Made by a program: the position numbers and the translations under genes
Notes under the pieces: model-generated
The model's input: only the letters and a program-made list of their open reading frames with translations
Told to the model about the DNA's origin: nothing
Databases searched by the model: none
Shown: positions 1-6,294 of the stretch, in pieces
How the letters are laid out: each line of letters starts with the position of its first letter
Position numbering within the stretch: position 1 is the stretch's first letter
Source: Tharpella sp964457755
GTDB lineage: Bacteria > Desulfobacterota > Anaeroferrophillalia > Anaeroferrophillales > Tharpellaceae
Direction: 5' to 3'
DNA: 11,971 nt
Assembly: GCA_964457755.1 (NCBI GenBank)
Contig: CAYWGC010000070.1
Location: forward strand, 1-11,971

Positions 1-55
1 TTTTAAATTTTTTTCTATATTTTTTACTTGCAAATTCCTAACCGGACAACACTGA
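1..55 (+). mobile_element. Right-end-like sequence of an IS4-family element (edge of window)
   Basis: The stretch TAACCGGACAACACTG at 39-54 closely resembles the sequence that follows the IS4-family transposase at 2448-2462 (TAACCGGACACTACTG), in the same orientation. An open frame reading into it stops at 39-41 with the tail LANS, comparable to the ASP tail of the transposase at 2450. I infer the right end of a related IS whose body lies left of the window, with the tip near position 51-55. No transposase motif is visible in so short a stretch. Confidence 0.35.
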
Positions 56-95
56 TAAAAACCAAGACAATTAATAATAAAATACTTTTTTTCAT
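24..95 (-). pseudogene. Signal-peptide start of a secreted protein, cut by an IS end
   Basis: A strong ribosome binding site (AAAGGAGAG) lies about 8 nt before the ATG at 95. The first 15 codons read MKKSILLLIVLVFIS: a basic N-terminus followed by a hydrophobic core, typical of a Sec signal peptide. Around position 51-55 the frame enters the IS-end-like sequence and stops after only 23 codons. A signal peptide alone is not a mature protein, so this is best read as the 5' end of an exported or lipoprotein gene that was severed. It lies downstream of the acyl-CoA ligase on the same strand. The identity of the lost protein cannot be told. Confidence 0.45.
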
Positions 96-272
96 TGTTG
101 TGCTCTCCTTTCTAAATTTAGCGTAAAAAAAATCTGTTCATTAATAAACATAACCTTCTTGCAAATTTACCACTAAACGTTTTCAACTCAACTTTCTTAC
201 AAATTTTTTATTCTTTCCTTCATGATTTATTCTCAACACCTCCCTTCATTAAAGTAAAACTTTTAATCATCG
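96..272. other. AT-rich intergenic region downstream of the acyl-CoA ligase
   Basis: About 180 bases of AT-rich DNA between the ligase stop and the truncated signal-peptide ORF. The ribosome binding site of that ORF is at about 102-111. No convincing gene and no clear T-tailed hairpin terminator for the ligase were seen. Confidence 0.5.
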
Positions 273-1862
273 CTAGCTTTTGTATAACTCACCGAACTGT
301 GTTCTGATCTTATATTTTTCAAGTTTACCGGTAGTCGTTTTGGGAAGTTCATCAAGAAATACCACCTTTTTGGGAATTTCAAAGTTACCCAGATGTTCTT
401 TGCAAAGCAAAAGGATATCGTTTTCAGTCAGATTGGAGTTTTTAACAGGTACGACAAATGCGGTAATCGCTTCAATCCATTTGTCGTGCGGTAAGCCTAT
501 AACTGCCACTGCTTTCACTTCAGGATGATCCAGAATAATCCTCTCAACCTTTATCGAAGCCACATTCTCACCACCTGATTTAATTATATCCTTTTTTCTG
601 TCGACAAAAACAAGAAGACCGTCTTTGTCAAAATACCCTAGATCTCCGGAATGATGCCATGCGTATTTCCGACTTATATTTGTATCTTTATCATTTTTCA
701 GATACATCTTCATTACTCCGGGACCTCTCCATACAATCTCACCCTCGGTTTCAGGAGGAAGGAAATTGCCTTCATCATCCATGACTGCTGTGTCAACTGC
801 CAATGTGGATTCTCCCCAATAATTTCCATGTTTTTTCAGTTGCCATTCGGAATGAAAGACGTTTGTAGTAGGAAAACATTCGGTCTGGCCCGTAACAAGC
901 GTGAAGTCCGCGTTAAAAGTTTTAATTGATTCCTCTAGTGTTCTCTGATCCATTGGTGTCATGGCATACAAACATGACTGGACTGATGAGACGTCCGCAT
1001 TTTTAATGGCGGGACTATCCAACATGGCTCTGTACATGGCTGGCAGGCAAAATAAGGCCTGTATTTTTTCTCGTTCGATGGCTTGGATGACTTCGACAGG
1101 TTCAAAAACTCGGAAAAGAACAACTTTCCCACCTAAGTGAAAAGCTGTTGTATTATATGTTTGCTGGGCACAATGGAATACGGGCAAAGCGGACAAAAGA
1201 ACTGTTTTCCTTTTCCAGTCAAGTTCGATCGAATTGGTAAGCGAAAGAATAAAAATTGAAAGATGAGAAATCATGACTCCCTTGGGATCAGCAGTGGTCC
1301 CGCTAGTGTAAAGAATTTCAAACAGATCACGATCTTGGATAATCACATCTTCAATTTCTAGATCCGATTGCCTATCCATGAGTTGATTAAAATCTTGAAA
1401 CGGTTCCTGCGTAGGTTCGTTATTAATGGAAAAGGAAACAAGTGCTTTAATCTTCAGAGCATGGTCAACGACTTTCATGGCGACAGGAAAAAGTGCATTA
1501 TCAATAACAAATGCTTCGACATCGGCATGTTCAACAATATAATTTATGTCGTCTGGCTTCAGACCCGGGTTGATAGGTACAGCCACAAAACCACCTTTGG
1601 CACATCCGTAAAAACAAACTATATACTCTATAGAATTAGGACCTAAAAGCGCAATCCGATCCCCTTTCTCCAAGCCCAGTTCTCTGGCCATATTAACAAA
1701 ACGATTCAGTTTGGCGTTTAACTCTTTGTAAGTTAGCTGAATATACTCATTATCACGTTTTTCAACTACTGCTGTTGAATCAGGAGAAGTTGCCGCCCTG
1801 CGTCTGAAAATATCACCGAGCGCGACCCTTTGGATTAAATTTTTGGCAAGAGCTTCATTCAT
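273..1862 (-). CDS. Acyl-CoA ligase (AMP-forming, class I adenylate-forming family)
   Basis: A 529-residue cytoplasmic enzyme, the usual length for this family, which activates a carboxylic acid with ATP to an acyl-adenylate and then to the CoA thioester. Visible motifs in order: the phosphate-binding loop YTSGTTADPKG (185-195), with Ala where Gly is usual after TSGTT; TGQTE (324-328) before the adenine pocket; SGDLG (405-409), whose Asp binds ribose; the hinge segment DRKKDIIKSGGENV (421-434); and the C-terminal TTTGKLEK with the adenylation lysine K513. The start is supported by AAAGGAGATCC just upstream of the ATG at 1862. The substrate cannot be read from sequence; it resembles the fatty-acid/aromatic/crotonobetaine-type ligases. 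It lies downstream of the HBD-like gene but is separated from it by a dead IS, so it probably has its own promoter in 1863-2045. Confidence 0.9.
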   Translation of the reverse strand: MNEALAKNLIQRVALGDIFRRRAATSPDSTAVVEKRDNEYIQLTYKELNAKLNRFVNMARELGLEKGDRIALLGPNSIEYIVCFYGCAKGGFVAVPINPGLKPDDINYIVEHADVEAFVIDNALFPVAMKVVDHALKIKALVSFSINNEPTQEPFQDFNQLMDRQSDLEIEDVIIQDRDLFEILYTSGTTADPKGVMISHLSIFILSLTNSIELDWKRKTVLLSALPVFHCAQQTYNTTAFHLGGKVVLFRVFEPVEVIQAIEREKIQALFCLPAMYRAMLDSPAIKNADVSSVQSCLYAMTPMDQRTLEESIKTFNADFTLVTGQTECFPTTNVFHSEWQLKKHGNYWGESTLAVDTAVMDDEGNFLPPETEGEIVWRGPGVMKMYLKNDKDTNISRKYAWHHSGDLGYFDKDGLLVFVDRKKDIIKSGGENVASIKVERIILDHPEVKAVAVIGLPHDKWIEAITAFVVPVKNSNLTENDILLLCKEHLGNFEIPKKVVFLDELPKTTTGKLEKYKIRTQFGELYKS

Positions 1863-2013
1863 TTGGATCTCCTTTACACAATTGGGTATTGCACCGGCAT
1901 TATCTCACCGAAACATTTACATAGAACCATACCGTGACTCAAAAATATTTAGGGATGATTCTCTTAATTTCCTTTTAAATGCCACCATCATCTTTTTGCA
2001 ATGATATTACTCG

Positions 2014-2043
2014 TACAGATAAATTCTGACGATTTTATCTGTA
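2014..2043. promoter_or_regulatory. Perfect 10-bp inverted repeat upstream of the ligase (possible operator)
   Basis: TACAGATAAA (2014-2023) and TTTATCTGTA (2034-2043) are perfect inverted arms with a 10-nt spacer. The repeat lies about 150 bp before the acyl-CoA ligase start, a reasonable position for a dimeric regulator site such as a TetR- or MarR-type repressor. It also sits at the 5' limit of the open frame of the IS4 remnant, so it may instead mark an IS boundary. No regulator gene is adjacent. Confidence 0.35.
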
Positions 2044-2450
2044 TTGCTACCTCTTCTATGATACCATCGTTTTGTTGGAACAGGCCAGCATCAACGAAAC
2101 AAAAAAAGAATTACGCCTCGTAGACTACCACGTTGGCAACAAAAAATTCTGGGTCGCCACAGATCGGTTCGATCTGTGGCGACCAGATAGCTCTTGTCTA
2201 CAAGCTTCGTTGGGATATAGAAAAATTTTTCGCTTGGTGGAAACGGCATCTCCGCGTTTATCATCTGATTACCTACCTGATCCCTGCCATTTATTGTCAT
2301 GAACAACATGGTAAGAAGGTGAGCAACAAAAGAGTTCGCGAATTACGAAATAAAATTATCAACGAAACTCGTGACCTGCTTGTAGAACATCCTGATCAAG
2401 GTTCTCTACGTCCAGGCACGTTTAAGTTACCACAACATGCAAGTCCTTAA
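2030..2450 (+). pseudogene. IS4-family DDE transposase, C-terminal remnant with frameshift and deletion
   Basis: The C-terminal part of an IS4-family transposase. The YREK signature (Y-x2-R-x3-E-x6-K) is intact as YKLRWDIEKFFAWWK, read in the frame 2133-2450, and contains the catalytic Glu. The preceding segment, ELRLVDYHVGNKKFWVATD, is in another frame (open from 2030 to about 2175), so a frameshift lies near 2170-2185, exactly at a 31-bp palindrome. After RVYHLI the sequence passes directly to TYLIPAIYCHE; family members as I recall them have about 15-20 more residues here, so an internal in-frame deletion is likely. The N-terminal two thirds, with the first two catalytic Asp residues, is missing. 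It is non-functional and convergent with the HBD-like gene. Confidence 0.8.
2153..2183. repeat. Perfect 14-bp palindrome at the transposase frameshift
   Basis: Left arm GTCGCCACAGATCG (2153-2166), loop GTT, right arm CGATCTGTGGCGAC (2170-2183). The arms match perfectly. The right arm sits where the transposase reading frame breaks, suggesting the right arm was rewritten to match the left. Confidence 0.85.
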
Positions 2451-2462
2451 CCGGACACTACT
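2448..2462 (+). mobile_element. Right end of the IS4-family remnant
   Basis: Immediately after the transposase stop (2448-2450) comes CCGGACACTACTG, which resembles 43-54 and whose CCTTAACCGGA core recurs at 11915-11929 in inverse orientation. It ends about 10 bp from the stop codon of the HBD-like gene (2471), so the element was inserted just past that gene. No matching left end was seen near 2030, consistent with a 5'-deleted copy. Confidence 0.5.
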
Positions 2463-2470
2463 GGTGTTCA

Positions 2471-3898
2471 TTATTTAGGATCGATGATTTCTTCATTTAT
2501 TCCTGCAAGCTCTGCAGCTTTTTTTGCATATTTTTCAAATGGAGTTAAAGCGGCTTGAACTAATTTAGCACTGTCTGGTGATCCACCACCATGCATACAA
2601 CCAGGAATCCCAGCACCCTGGCAAAACCATTCAATTAACCTGGCTGTCCTAGCTCTAGTTTCCCCACTGCAACCAGCAGCCATATACTTTTCTACCATTG
2701 GGAAATCAGCAGATGACGGTAAACAACCGTTTTCAACAAATCCTCCAGCTATATCCTGCAAAATTCTCTTTGTTTCATAAGGTAATTTAGCAACTTGAAT
2801 TTTATTTGTATGAGAAAGAAGGGGATCAGCTCTCCAAACACCTGAGGGCAACTCTTTTCCTGCTACAATTGCTCCAAGACCTATTGCGTAAGTAGTTTCA
2901 TTCAACAAAACCATATCTAATAATTTAGGTAATACTTTCTTCATGGCTATACCATTACATCTCGCTATATTGATTCCTGCCCCTACCATCATGCTTCCTT
3001 GTCCAGCGACACATGCTCCAATAGTTGCCCTGTAGTTTGCCGTAAAAAATGCAACCGTATTTGCAGCATACTTGTATTCACCGTCCATAAAAACCATCTC
3101 GTTCGGAACAAAAACATCGTCCAAGATAATGTATTGACTGTTATTTGCGAATGGTACAGGATTATCAAAACCATCTTCCAAGTCTCTTACATCGTTAACC
3201 CTTCGATTTTCGACCATTGTTAATCCTTTAGCATCTCTCGGAATTGCAACCGCAACAGCATAGTCTTTCTCATCTTCTTTAAACCCTTTACCGCTCATGA
3301 TAAAGATATAGTCAGAAACAGCCGCACCAGCAATGATACACTTTGTACCTCTCACAATTATTCCATCTGGTTGACGATCAACTATTCGTACCCATGTATC
3401 CTTTTCTAATTGATCTGAAGCTTTTTTAGAGCGATCTCCTTTCGCATCAGTGAGACCACATGATACAACATAACCGCCAGATTGAGCCTCACAGATAAAA
3501 TCACGTAATCGCTCATTATAATTCGTTCCATACTCTTGATCTATTCTCCATGTTGTATCCCATAAAGCATTCTGAGCAACCCATCCAACACATAAACCAG
3601 GAACACAGGTACCGGTATTTTCATAATAGAATCTTTTGCATTTATGATAATTAATTAAATCTTCTGCAGTCTTTGTCAGTGAATTGAAACGATAAATTTT
3701 TTCACCAGTAAGATGAGATTTTGTTGTCAAAAGAGATTCATAATCAGAAGATTGTGCATACTTAAAAAATAACGCATGACTGTTTATTATTTTTTTCCAT
3801 TGGGGATGACTCGTAATATCCCGGATCAAATCTCCATTAAAATATAAATTTACATATTTTGACTTAAGCGTTGAAATATAATCTTCTACTTTTCTCAT
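2471..3898 (-). CDS. 4-hydroxybutyryl-CoA dehydratase / HpaB-family flavoprotein, divergent
   Basis: A 475-residue protein with the fold-family signatures of 4-hydroxybutyryl-CoA dehydratase/vinylacetyl-CoA isomerase and 4-hydroxyphenylacetate 3-hydroxylase: an N-terminal helical segment (1-85), GTKCIIAGAAVSDYIFIM (184-201) and a C-terminal PGCMHGGGSPDSAKLV (432-447). In the Clostridium aminobutyricum enzyme, Cys99, Cys103, His292 and Cys299 hold a [4Fe-4S] cluster, and Tyr296 and Lys300 act in catalysis. Here I see C98 and C103 (CX4C), then YRATIGACV at 289-297, which places Tyr, Ile, Cys296 and Val at the His292, Tyr296, Cys299 and Lys300 positions. A canonical dehydratase role is therefore doubtful; a CoA-thioester flavoenzyme without the cluster is an alternative. 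The start ATG at 3898 is 8 bases from the assembly gap, so its ribosome binding site is unseen. The gene is AT-richer than the AOR and crotonase genes. Confidence 0.75.
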   Translation of the reverse strand: MRKVEDYISTLKSKYVNLYFNGDLIRDITSHPQWKKIINSHALFFKYAQSSDYESLLTTKSHLTGEKIYRFNSLTKTAEDLINYHKCKRFYYENTGTCVPGLCVGWVAQNALWDTTWRIDQEYGTNYNERLRDFICEAQSGGYVVSCGLTDAKGDRSKKASDQLEKDTWVRIVDRQPDGIIVRGTKCIIAGAAVSDYIFIMSGKGFKEDEKDYAVAVAIPRDAKGLTMVENRRVNDVRDLEDGFDNPVPFANNSQYIILDDVFVPNEMVFMDGEYKYAANTVAFFTANYRATIGACVAGQGSMMVGAGINIARCNGIAMKKVLPKLLDMVLLNETTYAIGLGAIVAGKELPSGVWRADPLLSHTNKIQVAKLPYETKRILQDIAGGFVENGCLPSSADFPMVEKYMAAGCSGETRARTARLIEWFCQGAGIPGCMHGGGSPDSAKLVQAALTPFEKYAKKAAELAGINEEIIDPK

Positions 3899-3906
3899 TT
3901 AATAAT

Positions 3907-4006
3907 NNNNNNNNNNNNNNNNNNNNNNNNNNNNNNNNNNNNNNNNNNNNNNNNNNNNNNNNNNNNNNNNNNNNNNNNNNNNNNNNNNNNNNNNNNNNNN
4001 NNNNNN
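3907..4006. other. Assembly gap of 100 N
   Basis: Exactly 100 undetermined bases, a conventional scaffold-gap size. The true distance and content are unknown, and the sequences on both sides may not be neighbours. The promoter and ribosome binding site of the HBD-like gene are probably inside it. The gap lies beside IS21 debris, a common cause of assembly breaks. Confidence 0.95.
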
Positions 4007-4105
4007 TGTTGAATAACTCTTTAATCGCCAAAATACCAGCATGTTCATGCCGCAATGCGCCAGCGGTGAAATGCCGAAGATGTTAAATTAAACCGCAAGG
4101 TAGGA
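4007..4105. other. Unassigned sequence between the gap and a gene fragment
   Basis: About 100 bases with short open frames running into the gap, for example minus-strand HLRHFTAGALRHEHAGILAI. I could not assign any of them to a family. It may be the end of a gene or IS that lies in the gap. Confidence 0.3.
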
Positions 4106-4262
4106 CTAACTATACTCCCCTGATTCCATCCGTTCAGCATCCTCACGGTACATATCCACAACTTCTTGATCAAAGCCCTCATTCGTAGCGGCAAACTCAG
4201 CAGATTTTCGATAATACTCGGCTGCCTTCACTCTCTCTCCCATAGCTTCGTTATCGGCGGCG
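4106..4262 (-). pseudogene. C-terminal fragment of an unknown protein, cut by an IS21 end
   Basis: An open frame ending at the TAG at 4106-4108 encodes a highly charged, probably helical tail (ERVKAAEYYRKSAEFAATNE, then a further acidic stretch ending ERMESGEYS). Upstream, the frame continues only through the TGAAAATG repeats of the IS21-type end (4263-4309), giving a meaningless histidine/phenylalanine-rich N-terminus. I therefore read it as the 3' end of a chromosomal gene truncated by the insertion at about 4262. I do not recognise the protein family. Confidence 0.5.
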
Positions 4263-4356
4263 TGAAAATGAATGAAAATCGCCGGTTTGAAAATGTTGAG
4301 ATGAAAATGGGTTGAACGCCCAGTCACCGGCTGTTTAGTAGTGGCTGGAATCTTGG
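4263..4356. repeat. IS21-family terminal region with TGAAAATG repeats
   Basis: Four copies of TGAAAAT(G/C) start at 4263, 4273, 4288 and 4302, just beyond the istB stop codon. Repeated short motifs near the ends, where transposase binds, and a TG dinucleotide at the tip are typical of IS21-family termini. The element tip is placed at 4263. This region has no coding content of its own. Confidence 0.65.
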
Positions 4357-5045
4357 TTAATTTAGGGCCTCAATTCGATCTTTCATACGGAAACTGTTAC
4401 CTTCAATAAGAATGGTTTCAGAATGATGCAGAAGGCAGTCGAGCAATGCCGAGGTCAGGGTAGAATCGTTGTTGAAGATCTCCGGCCAATGTTTGAAAAC
4501 TCGATTTGAGGTTACAATAATGGAGCCTCTTTCGTAGCGGTAACTGATGACCTGAAAAAGCAAATCTGCCCCGGTTTTATCAATGGGCAGGAATCCTAAC
4601 TCGTCGAGGACCAAAAGTTCGGGTCGCAGGTATTTTTTGAGTTCATTTTTGAGATTGCCAGCAGCTTGGGCCACCGACATGGCATTAATAACGTCTATGG
4701 CTGTAGTGAAGAGTACCGAATGCCCTTTGAGGCAGACTTGATATCCAATAGCCGTAGCCAAGTGAGATTTGCCAAGACCGACTCCACCGATAAAAATAAC
4801 ATTCTCTTTATTGCTGATAAATTTGAGATGGAAAAGATTCTGGATGGCAGGACGATTAATAGTTTTGGGCCAGCTCCAACGAAATTGTTCAAGACTTTTA
4901 ATAACAGGAAAACGGGCCAGGATGATACGGCGCTGGATAGAACGATCCCAACGGGAAGCGGCCTCTCCAGCGATCAAGCTGGTAAGATAATCGACGTGTG
5001 ACCACTTTTTACGACTCGCCTGCTGGGCGGAGATTTCGTTGTGCA
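4357..5045 (-). pseudogene. istB: istB, IS21-family helper ATPase, N-terminally truncated and without istA
   Basis: IstB is the AAA+ ATPase that assists the IstA transposase in IS21 elements. The coherent part begins at about NEISAQQASRKKWSHVDYL and continues to the true C-terminus (RMKDRIEALN, stop 4357-4359). Visible features: the RRIILARFPVIKSLEQF segment before the ATPase core, Walker A GGVGLGKSH, Walker B LLVLDELGF, and the ITTSN-like sensor segment IIVTSN. About 230 residues remain of a usual 240-260. Upstream the frame enters GC-rich DNA that belongs to an outer membrane protein gene on the opposite strand, so the start of istB and all of istA have been lost. The element is not autonomous. 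Confidence 0.85.
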
Positions 5046-5540
5046 GTTCGAGGCCGCCTATTCGCCCGACAAGGCGGGGGTCGTCGTGCAGAATACTGCC
5101 AGCCTCGCCAATCTGACCCTGCCGTTCGAGATCGACAGGGCACACTTCCTCTCCTACGCCGTCGGGTTCAACTACTTCATCCCCATGGACGCCCTGATAG
5201 AGAGGCACACGGGCGAAGCGGTCTTCACCTTCGAGTGGTTCAAGTCACGGTATCTGGAGGACGGGCTCTATGCGCCACTTGTCACCGATATCGTCAGCTG
5301 CAAATTTGAAGACGGCTACTTTGACGGCCGCGTCAAGACGACGGTCAAGGGGATATTCGACATGAAACATGGGGGGGAAGGTCTTCTGGCCGGAGATAGG
5401 GTATGATTTCCAGAACGGATTCCTCGTCGAGGTGGGGTATGCCGCCATCTGGACGGACAAGGGTTCGGAGAACGCTTCGATCTTCTTACTACTTCAAGGA
5501 TAACGACGTGCTAATCGCAAAGGTACGCTACCGGTACTGA
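5002..5540 (+). pseudogene. C-terminal part of an outer membrane beta-barrel protein (DUF1302-like), two frameshifts
   Basis: GC-rich sequence encoding alternating hydrophobic/polar strands (FVVQFEAAYSPDKAGVVVQ, THGYF-type aromatic-rich segments, and so on) and ending in VRYRY followed by TGA at 5538. A terminal aromatic residue is the usual outer-membrane-barrel C-terminal signal. The frame is kept by two corrections: the run of seven G at 5371-5377 must be read as six, giving HGGKVFWPEIGYDFQNG; and one T near 5486 must be skipped, giving YYFKDNDVLIAKVRY. The 5' part of the gene is missing at the junction with istB near 5005-5045. The resemblance is to DUF1302-type proteins, large Desulfobacterota/proteobacterial outer membrane proteins; this is from memory of the family. 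It could be real decay, or sequencing errors in an already truncated gene. Confidence 0.65.
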
Positions 5541-6022
5541 TCCCTGATTTTTGTTCTGGAGAGCGTCATGTTTCTGACATAGCTGATCCGTCCCGGTGCC
5601 GAGTCCGGCTCCTCTGTGAGCCCGCACCCTTCCACTCACTCTGGCATATCCCCCGCCAAGGGAAACATCTCCTGTGAAGCATTACTAAAGAAACAGTATA
5701 AATATCTGATTTTATGTTCAGAGAGAGCTCCGGTGGATGGGGTCCCCGAACAGGAGAACCCATTGTATCGAAAATCTTTTCTGTAGAGCTTTCAAGAGTT
5801 GTTTTACCAAACCTCCTGTAGAGGTGTTGTCATCTTTACCCCCCCCTTTGGTCCCTGAGATATATCATATCTCGGGGACCGCAATTCCAAGGAAAATCAG
5901 GGGGCAGCCTGGAGCAGGTTTATGCTTATGAAGATTATACACAGAGAGACATTGCAGGCGCGTACGCTAAAGTCGGAGGGGGCACACCCTCCAATAACCA
6001 TACGGTCGTTTCGCCGGTTTTT
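5541..6022. other. Non-coding region with palindromes and repeat debris
   Basis: About 480 bases without a credible gene. It holds a 31-bp palindrome (5850-5880), a C8 run (about 5839-5846), a 13-nt match to the repeat at 9171-9183 (5769-5781), a GATGGGGTCC motif also found at 9344-9353, and a GGAGGG/CCCTCC inverted repeat at about 5975-5992. It looks like degraded intergenic and insertion debris. Confidence 0.5.
5850..5880. repeat. 31-bp near-perfect palindrome
   Basis: GGTCCC, T, GAGATAT (5850-5863), loop ATC, ATATCTC, G, GGGACC (5867-5880): 13 paired bases with one T-G opposition. No T-run follows on either strand, so it is not a standard terminator. It may be an operator or an insertion relic. 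Confidence 0.8.
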
Positions 6023-6223
6023 TTATCGAAGGGCCTCTTTATTGAAGGTCGAATTCCTCAGGCTTTTGTTGTATTCCAGTTTTAAGATCTTCAGCTGTGT
6101 ATACCCCTTTTCATTTGCCAGGGTCATGGTGGTGGCATATGGGATCAGGATGCCGTCGACCGTCCGTATATCGTGATTTTCGAGATACTTGTGTATACAT
6201 TCCCGTGATAATTTCTGTTTAAA
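6023..6223 (-). pseudogene. C-terminal remnant of an outer membrane lipoprotein-sorting protein (LolA-like)
   Basis: The minus-strand frame ending at the TAA at 6023 reads RTVDGILIPYATTMTLANEK, then LKILKLEYN and finally STFNKEALR. This matches the typical last 50-60 residues of the LolA-like outer membrane lipoprotein-sorting proteins that accompany MMPL/RND exporters (pattern: DGI.IP...TM, L.I..I.YN, F....L.). The rest of the protein, including the signal peptide, is absent; the apparent ATG at 6265 lies inside the AOR terminator hairpin and is not a real start. In Desulfobacterota such genes often sit beside DUF1302-type barrels, like the remnant at 5002-5540, so both may come from one lost export cluster. 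Family assignment is from remembered patterns. Confidence 0.5.
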
Positions 6224-6262
6224 ACCATAAAGGGAAGGAAATATACTCCTTCCCTTTATGGT
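6224..6262 (-). terminator. Rho-independent terminator of the AOR gene
   Basis: A perfect 16-bp inverted repeat, ACCATAAAGGGAAGGA (6224-6239) and TCCTTCCCTTTATGGT (6247-6262), with a 7-nt loop. On the minus strand it lies about 30 bp after the AOR stop codon and is followed by TTTT, as expected for intrinsic termination. Confidence 0.75.
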
Positions 6263-6294
6263 CAATGACGAGATTGTAATGTGCAGAACGGAAG

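Noticed and set aside
5046..5208. N-terminal extension of istB (MPLYQGVHGDE...)
   Set aside because: It is the antisense of the outer membrane gene remnant and bears no resemblance to IstB; it is open by chance.
4998..5309. 103-codon plus-strand frame rich in Arg and Gly
   Set aside because: Overlaps the barrel-protein frame in GC-rich DNA; the barrel frame has coherent beta-strand pattern and a proper barrel C-terminus, this one does not.
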